Shown here one piece after another: positions 1-5,061 of a stretch of DNA of 5,740 nt (position 1 is its first letter; each line of letters begins with the position of its first letter). Source of the DNA: Syntrophus sp. (in: bacteria) (GTDB lineage: Bacteria; Desulfobacterota; Syntrophia; Syntrophales; UBA8958). Both the position numbers and the translations under genes were made by a program. The stretch covers positions 624 through 6,363 of the forward strand of contig DMAT01000357.1 of assembly GCA_003451635.1 (NCBI GenBank). The letters are read 5' to 3'. The notes beneath the pieces were generated by a model. It saw nothing but the letters and a program-made list of their open reading frames with translations, was not told the origin of the DNA and ran no database searches.

Positions 1-262
1 CGGCCACGGTGGAGATGCCGCCGCCGACGGAGAAGGGGATGAAGATCGTCTCCGCCACCCGGCGGACCACGTCGAGCATGATGTTGCGGGCGTCCGACGA
101 GGCGGTGATGTCATAGAAGACAATTTCATCGGCCCCCTGCTCGTAGTATTCCCGGGCCGCCTCCACGGGATCACCGATGTCTATATTGCCTTTAAATTTG
201 ATACCTTTCGTCAGTTTGCCGTCCCGGACATCGAGGCAAGGAATGATACGTTTACTGAGCAT
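1..262 (-). CDS. hisF: Imidazole glycerol phosphate synthase cyclase subunit HisF (N-terminal 87 residues, partial)
   Basis: HisF is the TIM-barrel cyclase half of the HisHF synthase of histidine biosynthesis. In the cytoplasm it joins ammonia from HisH to PRFAR, giving IGP and AICAR. The first 87 residues are in the window; the gene runs off the left edge. Visible motifs are the first strand IIPCLDVRDG with Cys9 and the catalytic Asp11, Lys19 of TKG, GDPVE at 30-34, DITAS at 51-55, and the phosphate-binding SVGGG at 78-82. The second catalytic Asp (about residue 130 in the family) lies outside. The ATG at 260-262 is preceded by GGGAGGG with 5 nt spacing. The start overlaps the end of hisH by 11 nt, so translation is probably coupled. 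The variant KGIKFKGNIDIGDP resembles delta-proteobacterial HisF as I remember it. Family identity is very secure. Confidence 0.97.
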   Translation of the reverse strand, partial: MLSKRIIPCLDVRDGKLTKGIKFKGNIDIGDPVEAAREYYEQGADEIVFYDITASSDARNIMLDVVRRVAETIFIPFSVGGGISTVA

Positions 263-890
263 CTTTTCCCTCCCAACGACAGAAATTGGCCAGGATCTGT
301 AAGCCTGGGGTGCCGCTCTTTTCAGGGTGAAACTGGACGGCCACGAGATTCTCATGGGCAATTGCGGCGCAGAAACTCAGGCCGTAATCAGTCCGGCCGA
401 TTATCCAGCGATCATCTGCCGGAGACGGGTAATAGGAATGGACAAAATAAAATTCGGCGTCTGTCGGCAGGCCTGCAAAAACCGGATGAGGTCGGGCAAA
501 TTCGACGCGATTCCAGCCCATATGGGGGATCTTGAGGAAGCGGCCTTCTCGATCTTTCAAGTCTTCCGGGAACCGCCGGACCGACCCGGGAGCGATGCCC
601 AGACAGGCGGCGTCATTTTCTTCGCTACGCTCGAAAATCACCTGTGTTCCCAGGCAGATGCCCAATGTTGGTTTGCCTGAGGCCACCCATTCCCGGAGCC
701 GTAAGTCAAGTCCCTGGCTGCGGAGATTGCCCATCGCCTCCCCGGCTGCCCCCACGCCGGGAAAGATGATCCCGTCGCAGGCGTCCAACACCCCCGGATC
801 GTCCGTGACCTCACATGGTTCGCCCAGATAATGGAGCGCCCGGGCCACGCTGGTAAGATTCCCCGCCTTATAGTCAATAATCCCAATCAT
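252..890 (-). CDS. hisH: Imidazole glycerol phosphate synthase glutamine amidotransferase subunit HisH
   Basis: HisH is a class I (triad) glutamine amidotransferase. It hydrolyses glutamine and channels ammonia into HisF in the fifth step of histidine biosynthesis. The 212-residue length is normal for the family. The catalytic triad is visible: Cys79 in GICLGTQ, His188 and Glu190 in QFHPEKS. Also present are the oxyanion-strand motif PGVGA (44-48), HMGWN (123-127) and FVHSYY (149-154). The GICLGTQ form replaces the commoner GICLGMQ, a mild variant. The start is the canonical MIxIIDY..GNL. Its Shine-Dalgarno AAGGAGA overlaps the upstream stop codon and lies unusually far away (GGAG is 14 nt from ATG), with no better in-frame start. 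It begins 18 nt after the OsmC-family gene and overlaps hisF by 11 nt, so the three genes probably share a transcript. Confidence 0.97.
   Translation of the reverse strand: MIGIIDYKAGNLTSVARALHYLGEPCEVTDDPGVLDACDGIIFPGVGAAGEAMGNLRSQGLDLRLREWVASGKPTLGICLGTQVIFERSEENDAACLGIAPGSVRRFPEDLKDREGRFLKIPHMGWNRVEFARPHPVFAGLPTDAEFYFVHSYYPSPADDRWIIGRTDYGLSFCAAIAHENLVAVQFHPEKSGTPGLQILANFCRWEGKDAQ
268..274 (-). promoter_or_regulatory. Ribosome binding site of hisF inside hisH
   Basis: On the minus strand this reads GGGAGGG, 5 nt before the hisF ATG (260-262). It lies within the last codons of hisH (Trp-Glu-Gly-Lys). The site fixes the hisF start and supports coupling across the 11-nt overlap. Confidence 0.75.
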
Positions 891-908
891 TGTTTGTTGA
901 TAATCTCC

Positions 909-1379
909 TTAAGCGGGCAGGTTTTCCAGCGCCAGTTCGTCCCGGATGTCAATGCAGCCGATGACGCTCTGGGCGGCGGGGCATCGCACCAGGTAAGCAG
1001 CGAAAGACTCCTGTACGTCCTGTTTCCGGTCTTCCGCCACCTGGAGGTGATACTTCACCCGTATGCGTGTTATTTTCAGGACATTGTTAACGTTTTCAAT
1101 GTCTCCCTCTACTTCCGCCCAATAGCGGGACTCCGGGGTCGCGATTTTTTTTCCGGCCAGCACCGTGGCCAGTGTCCCCATCATTCAGCCCGCTGTCGCC
1201 GCGACGATGTGATCCAGGGTGGCGGCGTGTTCTTCCTCCGGATCGATCTTGTAGAATTTCTTTATCCCCCCGTGGACGCCGTAATAGACCGGTTCGTTGA
1301 AGCCCTCGATCATGGCGCGCCGCGTGGGTCCCTTCTCCCGGACGATCCTGATTTTTGAAGTGTGAACGATCTCTCCCAT
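909..1379 (-). CDS. OsmC-family peroxide reductase, probable selenoprotein with in-frame UGA (Sec65)
   Basis: Read through one TGA, this is a 156-residue OsmC/Ohr-family protein, a normal length. OsmC proteins are cytoplasmic, usually dimeric, and reduce organic hydroperoxides with two conserved cysteines. Residues 1-64 end in TLDHIVAATAG; the family continues here with the peroxidatic Cys (as in LLAALGGC). The TGA at 1185-1187 sits exactly at that place, as residue 65. The frame then resumes with MMGTLATVLAGKK, and the resolving Cys is present as Cys133 in RCPAAQSV; another Cys lies at 142. No other stop or frameshift interrupts it. The ATG at 1377-1379 has AAGGAGG at 7 nt. A stem-loop 12 nt after the UGA fits a bacterial SECIS. 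An ordinary gene caller would split it into ORFs of 64 and 91 residues. The alternative is a nonsense mutation or a sequencing error in a Cys codon (TGC/TGT). The OsmC family call is very secure; the selenocysteine reading is strong but not proven. Confidence 0.88.
1153..1172 (-). promoter_or_regulatory. Candidate bacterial SECIS element (bSECIS)
   Basis: In the mRNA, CTGGCCA (1172-1166) pairs with TGGCCGG (1159-1153). This gives a 7-bp stem with one U-G wobble, closed by the six-base loop CGGUGC. The first stem base is the 13th nucleotide after the UGA, and 19 nt separate UGA from the loop. Known bacterial SECIS elements are short stem-loops inside the coding region, with the loop roughly 16-37 nt from UGA and a G in the first two loop positions; here the second loop base is G, followed by GU. 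All of these hold by eye; no folding energy was computed. Confidence 0.7.
1185..1187 (-). other. In-frame UGA, probable selenocysteine codon (Sec65)
   Basis: The context on the minus strand is GCG GGC TGA ATG ATG GGG, encoding Ala-Gly-Sec-Met-Met-Gly. The codon takes the place of the first redox-active cysteine of the OsmC family, where Cys-to-Sec exchange makes chemical sense. Decoding would need SelA, SelB, SelC and SelD, none of which is in this window. Confidence 0.82.
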
Positions 1380-1386
1380 AATTCGC

Positions 1387-1393
1387 CCTCCTT
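1387..1393 (-). promoter_or_regulatory. Ribosome binding site of the OsmC-family gene
   Basis: AAGGAGG on the minus strand, 7 nt before the ATG at 1377-1379. It is the strongest Shine-Dalgarno site in the window and fixes the start of the upstream half. No comparable site precedes the ATG pair just after the TGA, which argues against independent translation of the 91-residue half. Confidence 0.85.
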
Positions 1394-1647
1394 TTAGTGA
1401 TGGGTTGTCAGCCTGCTGCCCGTGGCTTGTCGCTTGCGGCGTCCCGCCTCGGCAGGCAAATCTAGATCATTTTAAGGAAAAAGACAAATGATTGTTGCTT
1501 TTCAAAGAAAAACTTCTCCCATGACGATGAGGCCATAATAATATGCAGTGAAGCGATGATGAACGTTATGGAAATCAACAATGTAAAGGCGGTGAAAGGA
1601 TGGAGACAGCCACACATTAATATGTATTTAATTAGGCGGAATAAACC

Positions 1648-1662
1648 ACTACCTCTGGTAGT
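1648..1662. repeat. Perfect short palindrome ACTACC-TCT-GGTAGT
   Basis: Six-base arms flank a 3-nt spacer. Pairing resumes for two more base pairs (CC/GG-like positions) after one mismatch. It lies 34 nt upstream of the -35 of the ccdA promoter, between the two divergent units. It could be a regulator site or a small hairpin. It is short enough to be chance, and I do not recognise the motif. Confidence 0.35.
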
Positions 1663-1693
1663 TGTGACTATACAAACCGCTGACCACTTTCCC

Positions 1694-1758
1694 GATTGAC
1701 ATGTCGCGGGGGAAACCCTATGATGTCAATCAAATAAAATGTGATACATAATTGACAA
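1694..1758. repeat. Three ATTGACA half-sites with a 28-bp period over the ccdA promoter
   Basis: GATTGACAT (1694-1702) and ATGTCAATC (1723-1731) form a perfect 9-bp inverted repeat with a 20-bp spacer. The left arm contains the -35 and the right arm covers the end of the -10 and the predicted start site. A third copy, ATTGACAA (1751-1758, 7 of 8 bases), lies in the leader. The starts at 1695, 1723 and 1751 are exactly 28 bp apart, with alternating orientation. The placement suits an operator that would repress or tune ccdA-tlpA. The regulator is unknown. Confidence 0.5.
1696..1724 (+). promoter_or_regulatory. Sigma70-type promoter for ccdA-tlpA
   Basis: A perfect -35 TTGACA (1696-1701) and a one-mismatch -10 TATGAT (1719-1724) are separated by the optimal 17 bp. 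Transcription would start near 1731, leaving a leader of about 50-58 nt before ccdA. The next gene on this strand is ccdA, with no terminator between. A second TTGACA at 1752-1757 has no matching -10. Confidence 0.8.
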
Positions 1759-1782
1759 TGCCGCAGGCGGTTCCTGCAGAAT

Positions 1783-2505
1783 TTGACCATGATTGAAAAT
1801 TTTATTGAAAATGCATCATCATACGTTCAGACCTCCATGTTGCTGGCATATCTGGCCGTGTATCTGGGCGGGGTACTGGTAAGCTTCACCCCCTGCACTT
1901 ATCCGGTCGCGCCCATCACCGTGGCCTTCATCGGCGCCCACAGCAGCGGCTCAAAGATGAAGGGATTTGTTCTTTCCTTAATCTACGTTTTGGGAATGGC
2001 TCTGACCTATACGGCCATCGGCGCTGCGGCAGCCCTGACGGGGAAACTCTTCGGCCAGATGCAGAGCAACCCCTGGGTCTACTTTTTCATGGCAAATGTG
2101 TGTATGATCATGGGGTTGTCTATGCTGGAAGTCTTTAATCTGCCGATTCGGACGCCCGATTTCATTGCCCGGCTTCAGCCCCGGGAAAAAAGGAAGGGGG
2201 TCATCGGGGCATTTTTTGTCGGCGCCGCGTCAGGTCTCGTCATGGGGCCCTGTACCGCCCCGGTACTGGCCGTCCTCCTGAGTTTCGCCGCTACCCGGGA
2301 GAGCATTCCCTATGCCATGAGTCTCCTTTTTGTCTTCGCCTTCGGAATGGGTACCCTGCTGATCATCCTGGGCACCTCGGCAGGACTGCTGGCGAATCTC
2401 CCCCGGTCCGGGATGTGGATGACCAGGGTGAGCCATATTTCCGGCTGGATTATGATCGGAGTGGGGGAATATCTGCTGATTCAGGCGGGGATGCTCTGGG
2501 GATAA
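1783..2505 (+). CDS. ccdA: CcdA / short DsbD-type cytoplasmic membrane thiol-disulfide transporter
   Basis: CcdA-family proteins carry electrons from cytoplasmic thioredoxin across the inner membrane to periplasmic thioredoxin-like proteins, for cytochrome c maturation or disulfide isomerisation. This 240-residue protein matches the membrane core of DsbD and has no fused periplasmic domains. The two transport cysteines are Cys38 in SFTPCTYPVAP and Cys157 in MGPCTAPVL, in the expected internally repeated arrangement. About six hydrophobic helices are visible (roughly 18-42, 63-87, 97-117, 139-168, 180-203, 216-236). The start is uncertain: TTG at 1783 gives MTMIEN, while ATG at 1789 gives MIEN and is the more ordinary choice. 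Neither has a good Shine-Dalgarno site. The partner thioredoxin gene follows 54 nt downstream. The family call is secure; the exact client pathway is not known. Confidence 0.92.
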   Translation: MTMIENFIENASSYVQTSMLLAYLAVYLGGVLVSFTPCTYPVAPITVAFIGAHSSGSKMKGFVLSLIYVLGMALTYTAIGAAAALTGKLFGQMQSNPWVYFFMANVCMIMGLSMLEVFNLPIRTPDFIARLQPREKRKGVIGAFFVGAASGLVMGPCTAPVLAVLLSFAATRESIPYAMSLLFVFAFGMGTLLIILGTSAGLLANLPRSGMWMTRVSHISGWIMIGVGEYLLIQAGMLWG

Positions 2506-2512
2506 CAACTGG

Positions 2513-2533
2513 ATTCCGGGGAAAGCCCGGAAT
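2513..2533 (+). other. Intercistronic hairpin between ccdA and the thioredoxin gene
   Basis: A perfect 8-bp inverted repeat, ATTCCGGG and CCCGGAAT, surrounds the 5-nt loop GAAAG, starting 7 nt after the ccdA stop. The downstream sequence is AAAAGAAAG, not a T-run, so it does not look like an intrinsic terminator. It may protect the upstream mRNA or set the ratio of the two products. Confidence 0.5.
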
Positions 2534-2559
2534 AAAAGAAAGAAGGAAAGGGATTTTCT

Positions 2560-3036
2560 ATGACTAACCGTCATTTACACTTTTTTTTGATAACAGCGAT
2601 TCTGGCAGTATTTCTTGTAGCCCCCTCCGGGTGTTTCGCCCAGGAGCAGGCGCCACGATTCAGCATCCGGGATGTCAACGGCAAGATTTTCAGCATGAGC
2701 GACTACGGGAAGAAAACCGTTCTCCTCATCTTCAGTACGACCTGGTGCCCCTCCTGCCGGACGGAGATCCCCCATTTCAAACAGATCTACCAAACTTACA
2801 GCCACCGGGGACTGGAAATGGCCAACATCGACATCCAGGAATCCCGGGACAAGGTCGCCCGCTTCGCCGCCAAACATCAACTGCCTTATCGTATCCTCTT
2901 GGATGAAAAGGGGGATGTTGCTTCGGCCTATGGGATCGTGGGCGTTCCCGCCATGATCCTCATCAAGGACGGCGTGGTGGTTACCAGGAATTATCGCCTG
3001 GTTGATGGGGCTCTTGAAAAAATATTCAGGAAGTAA
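2560..3036 (+). CDS. Exported TlpA/ResA-like thioredoxin
   Basis: A 158-residue thioredoxin-fold protein with an N-terminal export signal (MTNRHLH, then a hydrophobic stretch 8-20). The signal ends either at CFA|QEQ (about residue 27) or as a loose lipobox around Cys25 (APSGC has Pro at -3, so lipidation is doubtful). The active site is Trp62-Cys63-Pro-Ser-Cys66, and the cis-proline of VGVP is Pro130. The segment between, with ANIDIQESRDKVARF and LPYRILLDEKG, is typical of the AhpC-TSA/TlpA insertion type. It most likely receives electrons from the adjacent CcdA protein and reduces periplasmic disulfides such as apocytochrome c or other oxidised cysteines. The ATG at 2560 has AAGGAAAGGGA upstream. 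The gene ends 30 nt from the stop of the convergent signalling operon. Family assignment is secure; the client is unknown. Confidence 0.93.
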   Translation: MTNRHLHFFLITAILAVFLVAPSGCFAQEQAPRFSIRDVNGKIFSMSDYGKKTVLLIFSTTWCPSCRTEIPHFKQIYQTYSHRGLEMANIDIQESRDKVARFAAKHQLPYRILLDEKGDVASAYGIVGVPAMILIKDGVVVTRNYRLVDGALEKIFRK

Positions 3037-3066
3037 CGAGAAATCTGAATGCCTGAACAGTTCACT

Positions 3067-3510
3067 TTATTTTGACAGGCCCTTGCAGAGAACCAGGCAA
3101 TTGCGGCCGTCCCGGACGAAGTAGTTCACATCATCCATAACCTGCGCTATGATATGCAGCCCCATACCCCCTTCGGGGAGGTTTGTTTTATTCCGGGGGT
3201 CAAAATCCAGGCCTGCTTTTTTCTGAAGAAAATGAAGGGTTTCTCCCTCGTCACAAATCTCGAATTGAAGCCGTTTCTCATTCAAGGAAATGACCACTTC
3301 AACGGGATGACCGGCCACCGACCCATAGGCGTGTTTAATCGCGTTATTTACCGCCTCGACAACGGCCAGTTCTATCTGATAAACGACGATGTCGCCGAGT
3401 CCCAATTGGGAACAGATTCCGTGGACAGCGTAGCCGACCATGTGGACCTGATCGAGGCGGCTGTCAACACGGATGCTTATGCTAACCTCTTGTTTAGAAA
3501 TGGATTCCAT
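3067..3510 (-). CDS. RsbW-like anti-sigma factor serine kinase (HATPase_c_2)
   Basis: A 147-residue GHKL ATPase of the RsbW/SpoIIAB type. Such proteins bind a sigma factor (or another target) and also phosphorylate their STAS antagonist on serine. The N box is ELAVVEAVNNAIKHAY (Glu52, Asn55, Asn56), the G1 box is CDEG (Asp87, Gly89), and the glycine-rich G2 lid is PEGGMGLHII (112-121). It starts 6 nt after the STAS gene that would encode its substrate; the Shine-Dalgarno site is weak, suggesting coupled translation. It is the last gene of the operon, and no sigma factor gene is in the window. It therefore controls either a sigma factor encoded elsewhere or a non-sigma partner. Confidence 0.92.
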   Translation of the reverse strand: MESISKQEVSISIRVDSRLDQVHMVGYAVHGICSQLGLGDIVVYQIELAVVEAVNNAIKHAYGSVAGHPVEVVISLNEKRLQFEICDEGETLHFLQKKAGLDFDPRNKTNLPEGGMGLHIIAQVMDDVNYFVRDGRNCLVLCKGLSK

Positions 3511-3516
3511 ATTTTC

Positions 3517-3858
3517 TCACGTCTTGGACAGGCTCGACACGGCCTCCTCCTGGGAGGGCAGAATCTGAAAAACCCGGTTCATCCTTGTAAGTCGAAACAG
3601 GCTCATCACCGTTTCCCTGGGATTGCAGATCACCAGATCACCTTCCCCGCCCATCGCCTTCAGAGATGAAACAATGGCCCCCAAACCGGTGCTGTCGATA
3701 AAATCCACCTCCGACAAGTTGAGGACAATCCGCTTTTCTCCCCCCTGAATCAAATCGGCTATCTTAGCTTTAAAGGCAGTGGCGGAAGAGGCGTCAATCC
3801 TTTTGTCCATCGGTTTAACGACCAATACCGCCCCTGTCTTGACTTGATCAATTCTCAC
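3517..3858 (-). CDS. STAS-domain anti-sigma factor antagonist (RsbV/SpoIIAA-like)
   Basis: A single STAS domain of 113 residues. The signature VDFIDSTGLGAIV (51-63) contains the likely phosphorylated Ser56, next to Asp55. In the partner-switch scheme the unphosphorylated form binds the RsbW-like kinase and frees its target; phosphorylation by that kinase turns it off. It lies between its likely phosphatase (1 nt upstream) and its likely kinase (6 nt downstream), so substrate, kinase and phosphatase are encoded together. The start is GTG at 3856-3858, supported by GGAGG 5 nt upstream. The family call is very secure; the phosphorylation site is inferred by homology. Confidence 0.95.
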   Translation of the reverse strand: MRIDQVKTGAVLVVKPMDKRIDASSATAFKAKIADLIQGGEKRIVLNLSEVDFIDSTGLGAIVSSLKAMGGEGDLVICNPRETVMSLFRLTRMNRVFQILPSQEEAVSSLSKT

Positions 3859-3859
3859 G

Positions 3860-5059
3860 TCAACCTCCTCGATATTCTATTCCCAAGATGGTAATATCAT
3901 CTTGGGGCTTTACGCCGGAAAGAAAAGTACCTATATCTTTGACAATTTCCTCCATCATCACAGCTATGGGCTTTTTTTTCATGGTTTCCAGCAGTTGATA
4001 AAACCTTTGTTCACCATAGAACGACCCCTGGGCATCCTGACATTCACTGATGCCGTCGGTATAAATGATGACCTTGTCGCCGACCGTCAGAGAAACGGCC
4101 TCTTCCTCAAAGGGGACCCTTCCTCCCAAACCAATAATAGGCCCACCCTTGTCCAAAAGGTCATAAGGAGATCTTTCATGGAGATGCACAGGAGGGGGAT
4201 GACCGGCGCCGCTGTATGTAAGAACACCCTTACCCGCATCAAGGATTCCATAAACCATGGTAAAATATTTATCAAACCGTTCGAGGGGATATTCCCGGTC
4301 AAGGGCGGTCAGCACTTCTCCCGGGGAAGCGATATTGTTTTTGTTTTTGATGATCCATCCGCTCAGCGGTTGCAGGGACTGGGAGACGGAGACCGTCACT
4401 AAGGCCGACGGGACGCCATGACCACTGACGTCGAGCATGTAGAAGGCCAGCCGCTCGCCATCGCCGTCAAGGGGGAAGACATTGAATATATCGCCGCCGA
4501 TGGCTTCACTGGGGATGTATTTCCAGGCCATGTCAAAAGCAGCCGTTGTCGGCAGCAGCTTTGGCAGGAGACTCTGCTGAATCCCCGCTGCCGCCTGGAG
4601 GTCTTCATCTAAGCGCTGCTGTTTCTCCACAAGTTCCCGGTTGGCCGTCATTACTTCCTTGGTCAAACGGCTGATCTTCAGGTGCGTGCGCACCCGGGTC
4701 AGGGCTTCTCCCCGGTCGAAAGGTTTGGTGATGTAATCCGCCCCGCCGATCTCCAGCCCCCGGATCTTGTCCCGTGACTCCCCCAGTCCCGAGAGAAAAA
4801 TAACAGGGATGTCCCTGGTCCGTGCCCCCTTTTTCAGGGTTTCACAGACCTCGTAACCGTCCATGCCGGGCATCATGATGTCAAGCAGGATCAGGTTCGG
4901 CGGCGAGTCTGACGCCGCAATCCTCAACGCCTTCTCGCCATTATTGGCAACCTTCACCTTATAATCATCCTTGAGCAGACTGTTCATCAGGGTCAGGTTT
5001 TCCGGCGTGTCATCAACGACCAGAATCGTCGCCTTTTCAGTGAAATCAAGTTCATCCAT
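3860..5059 (-). CDS. Response regulator with PP2C-type phosphatase output (RsbU/SpoIIE-like)
   Basis: A 399-residue two-domain protein. The receiver domain (about 9-125) has the acidic pair Asp16/Asp17, phosphoacceptor Asp60 in LILLDIMMPGMDG, Ser90 in the Thr/Ser switch position, and Lys112-Pro113. A helical linker (about 128-165, LTKEVMTANRELVEKQQRLDEDLQ) probably forms a coiled coil. The SpoIIE/PP2C domain (about 175-396) has metal-binding residues in IGGD (Asp190), LDVSGHG (Asp210), YTDGISE (Asp335) and QDDIT (Asp387, Asp388). It should dephosphorylate the STAS protein encoded next to it, with activity controlled by phosphorylation of Asp60. The likely phosphodonor is the Hpt-bearing kinase encoded just upstream: its TGA and this ATG are separated by only 2 nt. 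No signal or membrane segment is seen, so it is cytoplasmic. Confidence 0.96.
   Translation of the reverse strand: MDELDFTEKATILVVDDTPENLTLMNSLLKDDYKVKVANNGEKALRIAASDSPPNLILLDIMMPGMDGYEVCETLKKGARTRDIPVIFLSGLGESRDKIRGLEIGGADYITKPFDRGEALTRVRTHLKISRLTKEVMTANRELVEKQQRLDEDLQAAAGIQQSLLPKLLPTTAAFDMAWKYIPSEAIGGDIFNVFPLDGDGERLAFYMLDVSGHGVPSALVTVSVSQSLQPLSGWIIKNKNNIASPGEVLTALDREYPLERFDKYFTMVYGILDAGKGVLTYSGAGHPPPVHLHERSPYDLLDKGGPIIGLGGRVPFEEEAVSLTVGDKVIIYTDGISECQDAQGSFYGEQRFYQLLETMKKKPIAVMMEEIVKDIGTFLSGVKPQDDITILGIEYRGG
3864..3868 (-). promoter_or_regulatory. Ribosome binding site that sets the GTG start of the STAS gene
   Basis: GGAGG on the minus strand, 5 nt before the GTG at 3856-3858. It is embedded in the last codons (Arg-Gly-Gly) of the phosphatase gene, whose TGA ends 1 nt before the GTG. 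This indicates translational coupling. Confidence 0.8.
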
Positions 5060-5061
5060 AA

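Larger units (their letters stand above)
1380..1782. other. Divergent intergenic regulatory region, AT-rich
   Basis: This gap of about 400 nt separates the minus-strand OsmC/his run from the plus-strand ccdA-tlpA pair. Its right end holds the ccdA promoter and repeated half-sites, and a small palindrome lies at 1648-1662. The part nearest the OsmC gene (about 1411-1457) is GC-rich and can fold on the minus strand: GCCTGC (1457-1452) can pair with GCAGGC (1416-1411), enclosing a small GGCG/CGCC hairpin, so the OsmC leader may be structured. I could not find a convincing minus-strand promoter. TAAAAT (1474-1469) and TATTAT (near 1535-1540) lack good -35 partners. No tRNA, terminator or supported gene was seen. 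Confidence 0.7.

Noticed and set aside
831..1358. 175-residue plus-strand ORF opposite the OsmC gene
   Set aside because: Antisense shadow: no family resemblance, no ribosome site, and the opposite strand encodes a clear OsmC protein.
909..1379. OsmC gene as a pseudogene or two separate small genes split by a stop codon
   Set aside because: The single stop sits exactly at the catalytic cysteine, both halves are otherwise intact and in one frame, a SECIS-like hairpin follows, and the second half has no ribosome site of its own. A sequencing error cannot be excluded from the sequence alone.
1488..1538. 16-codon plus-strand ORF preceded by AAGGA
   Set aside because: Too short, no detectable leader-peptide features and no attenuator structure after it.
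1556..1699. Possible 47-residue ORF on the plus strand in the intergenic region
   Set aside because: No convincing ribosome site, atypical codons (AGG, CTA, ATA), no recognisable family, and it runs into the -35 element of the ccdA promoter.
1752..1757. Second TTGACA as an additional ccdA promoter
   Set aside because: No -10-like sequence 16-18 bp downstream; it is better explained as the third half-site of the 28-bp array.
2513..2533. Hairpin as an intrinsic terminator of ccdA
   Set aside because: No T-run follows on either strand, and the thioredoxin partner gene starts shortly downstream.
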